Positions 48,969 through 58,087 are shown, counted from the first letter of the stretch. The stretch: DNA of 64,000 nucleotides from Ruania alkalisoli (GCF_014960965.1 NZ_CP063169.1:95581-159580), one strand, 5' to 3'. Numbers and translations: made by a program. Notes: generated by a model not told the origin, from the sequence alone.

Positions 48969-51397
48969 CCCCGGTGCCGGGCGTGCTGTGTTGGCCCGGC
49001 GCGCCGCGTCCCGTGCTGCAGCCGCTCCTGCCACGACATGCTCATCAGGCCGAGCAGGACCAGCAGCGCGGCCACCGCCGTGAGGCGCCACGACTCCTGC
49101 GGGCCGAGCATGGCCCCGGTTTCGGCCAGCTCGGGCGCGGGCGGCGTGGGTTGTTCGGGCGCGGGTTCAGCGGACGTGCGGTCTTCCACCGGCTCCTCCG
49201 GCGTCCCCGGCTCCGCAGGCGCACTCACCGCCGTGGTCTCGTTCGGCAGCCCGCACACGCCTTCACCGACGACCTCCCGCCGGTCACCACGCTCCCGCAC
49301 CAGGCGTTCCACCCAGAACACGTTCCCCGGGGATTCCACGCTCACCGGTTCGGACTCCACCTGCCCACCGCCCTCGATCTGGACGGTCGAGCCGGCCACC
49401 GGTTCCGCCTCGCACACGGCAGCGACCTCCGGGCGCTCGGCGACGACATGGCCGTCGCTATCGAGATCCAAGGGCGCGAGGTCACCGGCCGCATAGGCAG
49501 CGAACTCCACCGACCACTCCCACCCGTCGTCGGCGCCGATCACACCGTCCGGGTCGCTCACCTGCGCGACATCGCCGAACGGCTCACCCGGTGCCGCGAT
49601 CTCCTGCGCCTGGGTGGTGACCGTCGGTACCCGCGCCACCTGCAGCATCTCGGCCTCGTCGTAGGGGGAGGTCTGCCACGGGTCCACCCGGGCGTCGCCG
49701 TCAAAACTGGTCACGATCACGTAGTGCCCCACCCTCGACGGCGCAGCCTCACCCTCGAACAGCACGCTCACCTCACCGTTCACGGCAGATGTGCTCACCT
49801 CGCCCGCGACCTGCGCATTCGCCAGGTCCACCGGGTGGGTCTCCTCATCCGGGCGCTGCTCGAACGGTCCGTACAGGCGGTGCGTCACCATTGGCTCATC
49901 ACCGGCCCAGGAGCCCTCGAGTCCGCCGAAATCCGGGTGATCCTCCGGGAATCCGGTGAGTACCACCGTGTCGCGCACACTGTCGCCCGGCAGGATCAGC
50001 TGGTCGGCCGGGTCCACCTGCGAGGACGCCCCGGCCGGATGCGGCACCGTCGCCGTCTCCGGTCGCTCGAAGAACGGTGTGGTCACGTCCTCGCTCAGGT
50101 ACTGCCGGACCTCGGGGCTCTGCGACTCGCGCCGCATCGTCCACACCCAGGTATAGAAGCCCGGCTCGGACGCCGTGAAAGCCTCCGACGGGTACGTGCC
50201 CGGACCGGTCACCGTGAGCGACGTTGTCCCGGCCACCGGCTGATCAGCCGGAACGGCAGACTGCTCGGACTGCGGCCGGTCGTAGGGGCCGTACAACGTT
50301 CCCTCGAAGGTCACCGGCACGCCTTCACCCGCTCCCTGCTCTTCTCCCTGCCCCTCGGCCTGCCCACCGATCTCCCCGACGGCGGCCCATCCCTCTCCCG
50401 TCACGGTCACCTCGTCCACCAGCTCATCGCCCAGGTCGACCCGTTCCTGCGCGACGACCGTGGAGATCCCGGGCTGGAAGCCCACGATCGCCGTCGCTGA
50501 AACACTGGCCTCCACACTCTGCCGACGGCCTGCGGGGAACAGCCGCTGGGAGGAGGCATCGCCGTCGAGAGGGTCCATCCGGTGCAAGGCGTCGGGGAGC
50601 CCGGCCACGGTCAGCCGCACCGTCACCTCGCCGTTGCCCGTGACCGCGAGATCCTGGCTTCCGGGCCGAGCCTGCGACGTTCCTTCGAGAGTCGTGGATC
50701 CGTCCTCCCACGTGGCGGGCCCGCTCAAGCTCGCCTGCCAGGCGTACCCGGGCAGCCAGTCTCCGGCCGCGTCACGGACTCCGATCCCGTTCACCTCGCC
50801 GGCGTCCGTATCCAGGGAGAGGTCGCCGGCGCGGTACGGACCGGCGTTCTCCCGCGCCTCGGCGATCATCGCGTCGGCCCGCGCACTCGCGCCCGCCGCG
50901 ATGCGGTCGGCCTCGAACCCCTGCCAGTCGAGCTCGGCCCCGGCCAACCGGATCGTCGCGAGATCGGCCGCCACCGCCTCCCGCAGGTCGCTGGTGTCGG
51001 CGAAGACCGCCATCACATACCCGAGCTCGTGGATCACCTCCCCGCTCACCTGTGGCGCCAGACGTCCGTCGTAGCGTTGCGGCCTCAGCGAGGAGACCGG
51101 ATAGGGGTCGCTGTACACGGAGGCGGTCTCTCCGTCGGCGTCGGGATGGCCGGGACCGAACTTGGCACCGTCGAGTGCGCAGACGGCCCGGTCGCCGTCG
51201 GCGGCGATGAAGTTGCCGAAGTAGGAGCCGCCCGGCGTCCACCCGCCGGCGTCGCGCTGCCACCCGCTGGTCTCGGCCACTGCCGCCGGACCGGCACTCA
51301 GAAAGGTCGCGATGATGCAGATGGCGAACGTCAGGATCGCGAGCGCGCGTCGCGGGACGGGCGACACAGCATGGGAAGGGCGAGGTGAAGTGGTCAT
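48965..51397 (-). CDS. large LAETG-anchored surface protein
   Basis: An 810-residue secreted protein (from ATG 51397; ATG 51412 is an alternative). A signal peptide (LAILTFAICIIATFLSAGPA, cleaved after AVA) precedes a conserved-looking start GWTPGGSYFGNFIAADGDRA with one Cys. The middle has two related beta-rich units of about 150 residues, each with VTLYGPYDRP/HRLYGPFEQRP and GFYTWVW/GHYVIVT. A Pro/Glu/Thr-rich wall-spanning stretch leads to LAETG (49115-49129), a hydrophobic segment and an Arg-rich tail, the full sortase signal. LAxTG is the class E sortase motif, and such an enzyme is encoded at 37017. Function (adhesion or surface coat) is unknown; no enzyme domain is seen. Confidence 0.85.
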   Translation of the reverse strand: MTTSPRPSHAVSPVPRRALAILTFAICIIATFLSAGPAAVAETSGWQRDAGGWTPGGSYFGNFIAADGDRAVCALDGAKFGPGHPDADGETASVYSDPYPVSSLRPQRYDGRLAPQVSGEVIHELGYVMAVFADTSDLREAVAADLATIRLAGAELDWQGFEADRIAAGASARADAMIAEARENAGPYRAGDLSLDTDAGEVNGIGVRDAAGDWLPGYAWQASLSGPATWEDGSTTLEGTSQARPGSQDLAVTGNGEVTVRLTVAGLPDALHRMDPLDGDASSQRLFPAGRRQSVEASVSATAIVGFQPGISTVVAQERVDLGDELVDEVTVTGEGWAAVGEIGGQAEGQGEEQGAGEGVPVTFEGTLYGPYDRPQSEQSAVPADQPVAGTTSLTVTGPGTYPSEAFTASEPGFYTWVWTMRRESQSPEVRQYLSEDVTTPFFERPETATVPHPAGASSQVDPADQLILPGDSVRDTVVLTGFPEDHPDFGGLEGSWAGDEPMVTHRLYGPFEQRPDEETHPVDLANAQVAGEVSTSAVNGEVSVLFEGEAAPSRVGHYVIVTSFDGDARVDPWQTSPYDEAEMLQVARVPTVTTQAQEIAAPGEPFGDVAQVSDPDGVIGADDGWEWSVEFAAYAAGDLAPLDLDSDGHVVAERPEVAAVCEAEPVAGSTVQIEGGGQVESEPVSVESPGNVFWVERLVRERGDRREVVGEGVCGLPNETTAVSAPAEPGTPEEPVEDRTSAEPAPEQPTPPAPELAETGAMLGPQESWRLTAVAALLVLLGLMSMSWQERLQHGTRRAGPTQHARHRG

Positions 51398-51559
51398 GTC
51401 CGGGATCTTCATCCGGCCCGGTCTGACCGCGCTGAGCACCTGGGTGGGGGCTGTGGACGGCGGTTCCGGAGCGCAACACCTGTGGATGGCGCGCCGTTGT
51501 CCGTGGTTCGTAATCCCCTACGCCTGTGGCGAGCACGGGTGCGCGGCAATGATGGGAGC

Positions 51560-52183
51560 ATGCGAACCCGATGGATGGCCACCGCGGCCCTGGCCGGACT
51601 GCTGCTCGCGAGCTGCGCCGGGACCGACGAGAGCATGTCCGCCGATGACCAGGACGGCATGACGTCGGACGAGATGATGACCGAACCGGAGGAGACGTCC
51701 TCCGACATGACCGGCGAGGAGACGCCGTCGGGGGAGACGGAGCAGACGCCGTCGGAAGACATGGCTGACGAAGCCGAACCGATGGACGTGCCGGAGACGT
51801 TGGCATTCACCGCCACCACCCTCGACGGCGAGCCCTTCGAGGGGGCCACGCTGGCGGGAACGCCCACCGTGCTGTGGTTCTGGGCGCCATGGTGCCCCAC
51901 CTGCCGTGCGCAGATCCCGAACATGACCAGCCTCGGCGAACAGTACGCGGGGGAGGTGAACGTCGTCGGCGTCGGCGGGCTCGATACCGCCGAGGCGATT
52001 GCCGACCTTGCCGGGGACATCCCGAACCTCCAGCACCTCGTCGACGATGACGGCGAGGTGTGGTCCCACTTCGGCATCACCTACCAGAGCACGTACGTGG
52101 TGCTCGATTCCCATGGTGAGATCGTCGACGAGGGCACCCTCTCCGACGAGGAGCTGAACGCTGCCGTTGCTGAACTGACATGA
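51560..52183 (+). CDS. thioredoxin-fold lipoprotein
   Basis: A 207-residue exported redox lipoprotein. The lipobox is LLLASC (Cys 19). Residues 20-75 are a Met/Asp/Glu/Ser/Thr-rich flexible linker. The TlpA/ResA-like thioredoxin domain (about 78-205) contains VLWFWAPWCPTCRAQIPNM with the active pair Cys 112 and Cys 115, and FGITYQSTYVVLD with the cis-Pro region replaced by QST. It would reduce or oxidise disulfides on the outer face of the membrane. It overlaps the CcdA-like gene by four bases, which would recharge it with electrons. Confidence 0.9.
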   Translation: MRTRWMATAALAGLLLASCAGTDESMSADDQDGMTSDEMMTEPEETSSDMTGEETPSGETEQTPSEDMADEAEPMDVPETLAFTATTLDGEPFEGATLAGTPTVLWFWAPWCPTCRAQIPNMTSLGEQYAGEVNVVGVGGLDTAEAIADLAGDIPNLQHLVDDDGEVWSHFGITYQSTYVVLDSHGEIVDEGTLSDEELNAAVAELT

Positions 52184-53037
52184 TCGACGCCTCGGCCGCC
52201 GCCCTCGCCCTCGGCGCGGGCCTGGTCGCGGCCGTCAATCCGTGCGGTTTCGCCCTGCTCCCGGCCTATCTCAGCCTGTTCGTCATCAAGGACGCCCCAC
52301 CCACCCGGCGCGGCGCGATCCTCCGGGCGCTGCGCGCGAGCCTGGCCCTGACGATCGGCTTCTCGGCCGTTTTCGTGACGTTTGGTCTCGTGGTCGCTCC
52401 GGTTGCGGCCGGCGTCCAGGCCTACCTGCCGGTGTTCACGGCTGGGCTCGGTCTTGCGTTGCTGGGCGTCGGAGTCTGGGTGGCGCTGGGGCGAACCCTT
52501 CCCAGCATCCGCCTGCCGCGGCGGAAGGGACCGGTGAAGCCTGTCACCGCCACCTGGGGCTCGATGATCGGATTCGGAGCCTCGTACGCGGTGGCCTCGA
52601 TCGGCTGCACCATCGCCCCCTTCCTGGCCGTCGTCGTCACGGCATTCCGTGCCGATTCCGCCGTGAGCGGGATCGTTCTGTTCACCCTCTACGCGCTCGG
52701 GATGGGGCTCACGGTTGCGGTGGCCGCGACGGCGACCGCCCTCGCCCGGCGAGGCATCATCGGTGCGATGCGCCGCACCGGTGGAGGGTTGCCGCGAATC
52801 GCCGGCGGTGTGCTCGCCCTGGCAGGGGCGTACGTGGCCTGGTACGGCATCTGGGAACTGCGGGTCCTGCACGCCGGCGCAGGGCCGGACCCGATCGTGG
52901 AGGCCGCTGCGGTGCTGCAGCGGTGGCTCGCGGAAGCGGCCGGGGCTCTCGGGGTGGCCGGGCTGGGGGTGGCGCTCGCGGTGCTGCTCGTGCTCGCGCT
53001 GATCCGCCGACGGCGCAACGCACCCGCGCGGGACTGA
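52180..53037 (+). CDS. CcdA/DsbD-family thiol:disulfide electron transporter
   Basis: The 285-residue membrane protein has the CcdA core of six segments plus one C-terminal extra. The redox cysteines are Cys 22 in AAVNPCGFALLPAYLSLF and Cys 143 in YAVASIGCTIAPFLA, matching the two half-sites of the family. It carries reducing power from cytoplasmic thioredoxin to outside proteins, here surely the coupled thioredoxin lipoprotein. No cytochrome c assembly genes are nearby, so general thiol upkeep is more likely than haem attachment. A repeat cluster begins eight bases after the stop. Confidence 0.92.
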   Translation: MIDASAAALALGAGLVAAVNPCGFALLPAYLSLFVIKDAPPTRRGAILRALRASLALTIGFSAVFVTFGLVVAPVAAGVQAYLPVFTAGLGLALLGVGVWVALGRTLPSIRLPRRKGPVKPVTATWGSMIGFGASYAVASIGCTIAPFLAVVVTAFRADSAVSGIVLFTLYALGMGLTVAVAATATALARRGIIGAMRRTGGGLPRIAGGVLALAGAYVAWYGIWELRVLHAGAGPDPIVEAAAVLQRWLAEAAGALGVAGLGVALAVLLVLALIRRRRNAPARD

Positions 53038-53044
53038 GCGACCT

Positions 53045-53126
53045 GGCGTTCGAATCCACTTCCGGCGTTCGAATCCACCTGTGGGTAGCCGGAACTGGAT
53101 TCCAATGACGGTAGTGGATTCGAACG
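53045..53126. repeat. direct and inverted copies of a 13-15 bp motif in the ccdA-phnD gap
   Basis: GGCGTTCGAATCCAC occurs at 53045-53059 and 53064-53078 (period 19). Its inverse GTGGATTCGAACG is at 53114-53126, and a related TGGATTCCAA lies between. A 12-base match (GCGTTCGAATCC, 53317-53328) recurs in the first codons of phnD. The rest of the 277-base gap contains a TAGCGT -10-like box at 53248 and no gene. Confidence 0.8.
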
Positions 53127-53314
53127 GGAGTCCGGCTCAGTGTGAACGCAGCGCCTCCTGACCCACTTCGGATCTCGTTCATGGACGTTCGCCTTCGCGT
53201 CGATGACTGTTCACCTTCTGGTGGGCAATCCGTCCACGATGTCTCACTAGCGTGGCCGTGACGTCCAGACGGGCGCTCTCCCCACCCCGCACGCCCACCG
53301 AAAGGCATCGGCCC

Positions 53315-54388
53315 ATGCGTTCGAATCCGCGCCAGAACCTGCGCAAGACCACGCTCGTGACCGCGCTCGCCGCGACGACGGCCCTCGCCCTCGCCAGCTG
53401 CAGTTCCGAGGCCTCCGGCTCAGAAGGCACCGACTCCGACGGCGGCAGCGACTCCGCCGACTCCGCCGGTTCCACCCAGACCGAGTGGCCGGAGGAGATC
53501 ACCATCTCCCTCGTCCCCTCCGTCGAGGGTGAAGACCTGGCCGAGGCGCTCGACCCGCTCACCACCTACCTCTCCGACGGCCTCGGCATCACGGTCGAGG
53601 GCGTGGTCGCGACCGACTACGCGGCCACCGTCGAGGCGCTCGGAGCCGACCAGGCGCAGGTGCTCATCACCGACGCCGGCTCCCTCTACAACGCGATGGA
53701 GCAGTACGACGCCGAGCTGATCCTGCGTGACGTGCGTTTCGGGGCCACCTCCTACGCCTCGATCGCCATGACCAATGACCCCGGCACCTACTGCGCCGAC
53801 GAGGTGGTCACCGCGACCTACGGCGCGACGGGAGACGAGCTCTCCTACTGCAACGGCACCGAGGCCGGTCCGGACGCCGCCGGGCAGGGGCCCGCCGGGC
53901 AGGAGGCGCTCGCGAGCATCGCCGAGGGCACCCCGGTCGCACTGCAGGCGGCCACCTCCCCTGCCGGCTACCAGTACCCCGTCGTCGCTATGCGTGAGCA
54001 GGGCATCGACACCGATGCCGGCATCCAGCAGATCCCGGTCGAGGGCAACAACAACGCCGTTCTCGCGGTGGCGAACGGCGACGCCGAGGTCGGGTTCGCC
54101 TACTGGGACGCCCGCTCCACGGTGACCGAGGAGGTGCCGACGGTCGGTGAGGACGTCGTGGTGTTCGCCTACACCGAGATGATCCCCAACGGTGGCGTCG
54201 CCGTCGCCCCGAGCCTGCCGGAGGACCTGGTGGCCGAGCTCACCACCCTCATGGACGACTACGCCGACTCCTCCGACGAGGCCGCCACGGTCATGTTCGA
54301 CCTGGTCGGACTTTCGGACTGGAGCGCCGACACCGCCGAGGACGAGATCACCCGCTACGGCGAGATCCTCGCCGAATTCAGTCAGTGA
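53315..54388 (+). CDS. phnD: PhnD-like substrate-binding lipoprotein
   Basis: A 357-residue phosphate/phosphite/phosphonate-type binding protein. The lipobox LALASC (Cys 29) follows a basic start; a Ser/Asp/Gly-rich linker leads to [40 protein letters not shown], and [17 protein letters not shown]. These are the PhnD-type two-lobe features that bind oxyanion ligands. The start at ATG 53315 has AAAGG upstream. It is the first gene of a phnD-phnC-phnE-phnE-rpiR operon. No C-P lyase or phosphonatase is present, so the ligand may be another phosphorylated compound. Confidence 0.9.
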   Translation: MRSNPRQNLRKTTLVTALAATTALALASCSSEASGSEGTDSDGGSDSADSAGSTQTEWPEEITISLVPSVEGEDLAEALDPLTTYLSDGLGITVEGVVATDYAATVEALGADQAQVLITDAGSLYNAMEQYDAELILRDVRFGATSYASIAMTNDPGTYCADEVVTATYGATGDELSYCNGTEAGPDAAGQGPAGQEALASIAEGTPVALQAATSPAGYQYPVVAMREQGIDTDAGIQQIPVEGNNNAVLAVANGDAEVGFAYWDARSTVTEEVPTVGEDVVVFAYTEMIPNGGVAVAPSLPEDLVAELTTLMDDYADSSDEAATVMFDLVGLSDWSADTAEDEITRYGEILAEFSQ

Positions 54389-54443
54389 GCCCAGGTCAGT
54401 CAGTGAGCCCAGGTCAGTCAATGAGCCCAGGTCAGTCAATGAG
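54380..54443 (+). repeat. 18-bp tandem repeat across the phnD/phnC stop-start junction
   Basis: Three units GTGAGCCCAGGTCAGTCA (54385-54402, 54403-54420, and 54421-54438 with A as first base) are followed by a degenerate fourth at 54439. Each unit carries a TGA in the phnD frame and a GTG or ATG in the phnC frame, overlapping as (G/A)TGA. The translational-coupling site is thus present four times. Confidence 0.95.
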
Positions 54444-55278
54444 TGCAGCTCAGCCGGTGACGACACACTCCACGACCGGGGGCGCGGCGGCCGAGACCGC
54501 CGCGCCCTGGGCCCTCTCGCTCACCGACGTCTCGGTCACCTACCCGAACGGGACGCAGGCGCTGAAGAACGTCACGGTGCACATCGAGCCTGGTGAGATC
54601 GTCTCGATCGTGGGCCTGTCGGGCTCGGGGAAGTCGACGCTCATCCGCACGATCAACGGTCTGGTTCCGGTCACCTCGGGCACGGTCACCGCTGGTGGTC
54701 ACGACGTTACGCGCGCCCGGGGGCGGGCCCTGCGGGAGCTGCGCGGCCACGTCGGCATGATCTTCCAGGGCTTCAACCTGGCCGACCGGGTCAGCGTGCT
54801 CGACAACGTGCTTGTGGGCCGGTTCGCGCACACCCCCACCATTCGCACCGTGCTGGGCCTGAACCGCGCCGCCGACCGCGAGCTGGCGCTGCGCGCACTG
54901 GACTCGGTGGGCATGCTCGAGAAGGTCTGGACCCGCGCGGGTGCTCTCTCCGGTGGTCAGAAGCAGCGCGTCGCGATCGCACGTGCGCTCTCGCAGGAGC
55001 CGTCGGTGATGCTGGCCGATGAACCCGTGGCGAGCCTCGACCCGCCGACCGCGCACGCCGTCATGAACGATCTGGCCCGCACCAGCAGCGAACGCGGCCT
55101 GACGGTGCTGATCAACATTCACCTGATGGACCTGGCACGTCAGTACACCCAGCGCATGATCGGCCTGCGCGACGGGGAACTGGTCTACGACGGCTCGGCG
55201 GCCGAGGCCACCGACGCCGACTTCGAGCAGATCTACGGTCGCCCGATCCAGGGCCGGGACCGCCTGGGGAGCGTGTGA
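54385..55278 (+). CDS. phnC: PhnC-like ABC transporter ATP-binding protein
   Basis: A single-domain ATPase of up to 297 residues. It has Walker [10 protein letters not shown], the Q-loop MIFQGFNL, signature LSGGQKQR and Walker [13 protein letters not shown]. The N-terminus is unusual: four possible starts at 54385, 54403, 54421 and 54439 give a (V/M)SPGQS repeat. The last ATG (MSAAQP) would give 279 residues and is probably the original start. The gene overlaps phnD and is followed by phnE with a TGATG overlap. It powers uptake of the PhnD ligand. Confidence 0.93.
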   Translation: MSPGQSVSPGQSMSPGQSMSAAQPVTTHSTTGGAAAETAAPWALSLTDVSVTYPNGTQALKNVTVHIEPGEIVSIVGLSGSGKSTLIRTINGLVPVTSGTVTAGGHDVTRARGRALRELRGHVGMIFQGFNLADRVSVLDNVLVGRFAHTPTIRTVLGLNRAADRELALRALDSVGMLEKVWTRAGALSGGQKQRVAIARALSQEPSVMLADEPVASLDPPTAHAVMNDLARTSSERGLTVLINIHLMDLARQYTQRMIGLRDGELVYDGSAAEATDADFEQIYGRPIQGRDRLGSV

Positions 55279-56123
55279 TGCCCCCGACGGCGTCCCCTCC
55301 CCGTGCGTCCGCCTCACCTGAGGCCGTGTCTGAGTGGGGACTGCCGCCGCGGCCCCGCCGAGCCGGGCGGCGAGCACTGGTTCTGGTTGCCTTGTGCGCC
55401 TTCACCGCTCTCACCTGCTGGCCCGCGATCGGCGGTGTGGAGATCGACCTGGCCGGGCTGGTGCGGAACTGGTCCAACGGGGCCGACAAGATCGCTCAGC
55501 TGCTGCGACCCGATCTGTCGTTCCTGCCGCGCACGGTCGCCCCGATGTTGGAGACCCTGGCGATGGCTGTGGCGGGTGCGGCGTTCGCGGCGATCGTCTC
55601 CATTCCGCTGACCCTCGCTGCCGCCCGGCCCAGCAACCCGAACCCGGTCACGCGCCAGCTGGTGCGATTCTGTATCAACGTCAACCGGGCCGTCCCGGAC
55701 CTCGTCTTCGCCACGGTGCTGGTCGCGATGGTGGGCGTCGGGACCCTGCCCGGCTTCCTCACCCTCTTTCTGTTCGACCTCGGCGTGGTGGTCAAGCTGG
55801 TCTCCGAGGCCGTCGACTCCGCCGACCATCCCTACCTGGAGGCGGGTACCGCCGCGGGCGGCACGCAGGCGCAGATCAACCGCGCGACGGTGCTGCCGCA
55901 GTCCTGGCCGTTGTTCGCGAACCAGTGGCTGTACTCCCTGGAGCTGAACGTCCGTATCTCGGCGATCCTCGGGATCGTCGGCGCCGGCGGGATCGGCCGG
56001 CTGCTGGATGAACGCCGTGGGTTCTTCGCCTACGACGACGTCTCGGTGATCATCCTGGAGATCCTCGTGGTGGTCGTGGTCATCGAAGTCATCTCGAACG
56101 CGCTGCGCAGGAGACTGCGATGA
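55278..56123 (+). CDS. phnE: PhnE-like ABC transporter permease 1
   Basis: A 281-residue permease. It has a long Pro/Ala-rich cytoplasmic start, then a segment ALVLVALCAFTALTCWPAIG, the PhnE-type TVAPMLETLAMAVAGAAFAA, INVNRAVPDLVFATVLVAMV, and the ATPase-docking region YLEAGTAAGGTQAQINRATV with LGIVGAGGIGRLL. It pairs with the next permease. ATG 55278 or GTG 55275 may start it; both overlap the phnC stop. Confidence 0.92.
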   Translation: MPPTASPPRASASPEAVSEWGLPPRPRRAGRRALVLVALCAFTALTCWPAIGGVEIDLAGLVRNWSNGADKIAQLLRPDLSFLPRTVAPMLETLAMAVAGAAFAAIVSIPLTLAAARPSNPNPVTRQLVRFCINVNRAVPDLVFATVLVAMVGVGTLPGFLTLFLFDLGVVVKLVSEAVDSADHPYLEAGTAAGGTQAQINRATVLPQSWPLFANQWLYSLELNVRISAILGIVGAGGIGRLLDERRGFFAYDDVSVIILEILVVVVVIEVISNALRRRLR

Positions 56124-57046
56124 GCCGGCGCGAGGTGGCGCAGTGCCACGACGAGGTGGCGCCCGGCTCAGCCGAGCCGGTCCCCAGCCCCGGTGCCGTG
56201 GAGCAGACCACGGTGACGTCCACACCGGCAAGCACCCCGGCCCTCCCACCCAAGCCCTCTCGCGTGACGGCCACCCTCACTGCCGTGGTGACGGGCGCCG
56301 TCGTGCTGGCTGCGACAGCCGGGCTGAACATCAGCTGGACCGAACTCGGCGACGTCCCCGGCCGGGTGGTGGAATACCTGCGCCTGATGTTCGCCGACCC
56401 GAACTGGGAGAAGCTGCCCCGGGCGCTGTTCGAGACCTGGCGGTCGATCTCGATGGCGTGGCTTGGGGCGATCGGATGCGTGGTCGTCTCCATCCCGCTG
56501 GGGATGCTGGCCGCGAGCGGGATGGGCCCGGCGTGGCTGCGCGTGGGATTGCGTGCGATCTTCGCCGTCATCCGGGCCGTGCCTGAGGTGATCATCGCCC
56601 TGGTGCTGCTGACCGTCACCGGCCTGACGCCGTTCACTGGCGCCCTGGCGCTCGGTATCGCCGGTATCGGGACCCAGTCCAAGTGGGTGTACGAGGCGGT
56701 CGAGTCGGCCCCGACCGGAGCTACCGAGGCCGTGCGTGCCGCCGGGGGATCTACTGCCGAGATCGCACGCTGGGCGATCTGGCCGGCGGTCGCGCCCGTG
56801 CTGATGTCCTTCGCCCTGTACCGGTGCGAGATCAACATCCGCACCTCGGCTGTTCTCGGACTGGTCGGTGCCGGAGGGATCGGTTCGATGCTGTCGAACT
56901 ACACCAACTACCGCGAGTGGGACACGGTGGGCATGTTGCTCATCGTGGTCGTGGTGATCACCATGGTCTTCGACCTGATCTCCGGGTCGATTCGCCGGCG
57001 CATCATGGAGGGAGCGCGTGTCCGTGACGTGGACGGGACCGGCTGA
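56120..57046 (+). CDS. phnE: PhnE-like ABC transporter permease 2
   Basis: A 308-residue second permease, homologous to the first: ALFETWRSISMAWLGAIGCV, IRAVPEVIIALVLLTVTGL, ATEAVRAAGGSTAEIARWAI, LGLVGAGGIGSML. The 65 N-terminal residues are Pro/Ala/Thr-rich and not conserved. Two non-identical PhnE subunits are common in actinobacterial operons. It overlaps the first permease gene by four bases and the regulator gene by 29 bases. Confidence 0.92.
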   Translation: MSRREVAQCHDEVAPGSAEPVPSPGAVEQTTVTSTPASTPALPPKPSRVTATLTAVVTGAVVLAATAGLNISWTELGDVPGRVVEYLRLMFADPNWEKLPRALFETWRSISMAWLGAIGCVVVSIPLGMLAASGMGPAWLRVGLRAIFAVIRAVPEVIIALVLLTVTGLTPFTGALALGIAGIGTQSKWVYEAVESAPTGATEAVRAAGGSTAEIARWAIWPAVAPVLMSFALYRCEINIRTSAVLGLVGAGGIGSMLSNYTNYREWDTVGMLLIVVVVITMVFDLISGSIRRRIMEGARVRDVDGTG

Positions 57047-57881
57047 GGCTCCGGTGTCGGCGCGGATCGCCGCGCTGGCACCCTCGCTGCAGCCGAGCGA
57101 ACGGCGCGTGGTCGATGCGATCGCCGCCGACCTCGCCGCCGCGGTGGAGTGCACCGCACAGGAGATCGCCGACCGGGTCGGTGTGGGCCGGGCGTCGGTG
57201 ATCCGCACTGCGCAGAGCCTCGGGTACGACGGCTACCCGCAGCTGCGGGTGGCGCTGGCACGCGAGGTCGCCCTGGCTCCGGCCACCGCGACCGCCGACG
57301 ACTCGCCCATCGGCAGCCTGCGCGCCGCGGTCGACCGGTTCGCGCGCGCACTGCCCCACCTGACGGCGGCCCTCACCCCCGCGGACGTGGAACGGTTCGT
57401 GGCGGCGCTGGACCAGGCTCCCCGGGTGGTGCTCGTGGCCGCCGGTCTCTCCGCACCGCTGGGGCTGAGCATGGCGATGCGGCTCAGCGCCGCGGGCCGG
57501 CCGGCCGAGTACCTGCCGGACACGCTCTCCCAGCTGATCGCGGCGCGCAGCCTGGAGCCGGGCTCGGTGTGCCTGGTGATCTCCGGCTCGGGAGCGAACC
57601 AGCCGAGCCTCGATGCGGCCGCGGCCGCACACGAGGCCGGGGCGCGGGTGCTGGTGCTGACGTCCTTCGCGCGGGCGCCGATCGTCGAGCACGCCGACAC
57701 GGCGCTGGTGATTCCCGCCGTCAGCGACTCCTTCTCCGATGAGCTGGTGCACACCTCCCGTGCCGCTCTCGCACTCGTGATCGAGGCACTGGTGGACCAG
57801 GTGGTGACCCGGCGCGGGAGCCGGGGGCGGGAAGCGCGTGATGCGGCGCTGCGGCTGATCGGCGGGCGGCTGCGGGAGTAG
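57018..57881 (+). CDS. RpiR/MurR-family regulator with SIS domain
   Basis: A 287-residue regulator. The N-terminal RpiR helix-turn-helix (about 15-85) reads LQPSERRVVDAIAADLAAAV, TAQEIADRVGVGRASVIRTA and QSLGYDGYPQLRVAL. The C-terminal SIS domain (about 115-255) has VVLVAAGLSAPLGLSMAMRL, VCLVISGSGANQPSLDAAAA and VLVLTSFARAPI. SIS domains bind phosphosugars. GTG 57018 has GGAGGGAG four bases upstream and lies 29 bases inside the permease gene, so the long overlap is real. It probably controls this operon and suggests that the imported compound is a phosphorylated sugar or polyol or becomes one. Confidence 0.9.
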   Translation: MSVTWTGPAEAPVSARIAALAPSLQPSERRVVDAIAADLAAAVECTAQEIADRVGVGRASVIRTAQSLGYDGYPQLRVALAREVALAPATATADDSPIGSLRAAVDRFARALPHLTAALTPADVERFVAALDQAPRVVLVAAGLSAPLGLSMAMRLSAAGRPAEYLPDTLSQLIAARSLEPGSVCLVISGSGANQPSLDAAAAAHEAGARVLVLTSFARAPIVEHADTALVIPAVSDSFSDELVHTSRAALALVIEALVDQVVTRRGSRGREARDAALRLIGGRLRE

Positions 57882-58058
57882 GGGCGGACCATCCCTGACC
57901 GTGTCGGGTGGCGTTCGTTCGGTCCCTTCGGTGGCATTGTCCGGTGGCGGCCTGGTCGTGGGCTTCCGGGGCGCCCGTGCAGATCACCAGTGGTGAGGCG
58001 GCGCACGTGCTGTGAACGGTCCGTCGCGGCGTCGACCTGGCTCAATCCGCGCCTGGGG

Positions 58059-58087
58059 TTGACCGGAGGTACTCGCTGCCGTATGTT
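58059..58087 (+). promoter_or_regulatory. promoter of the 58-kb importer operon
   Basis: TTGACC (58059-58064) and TATGTT (58082-58087) are separated by 17 bases. The GGGGTTGACC context is shared with the promoter at 4038. Confidence 0.6.
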
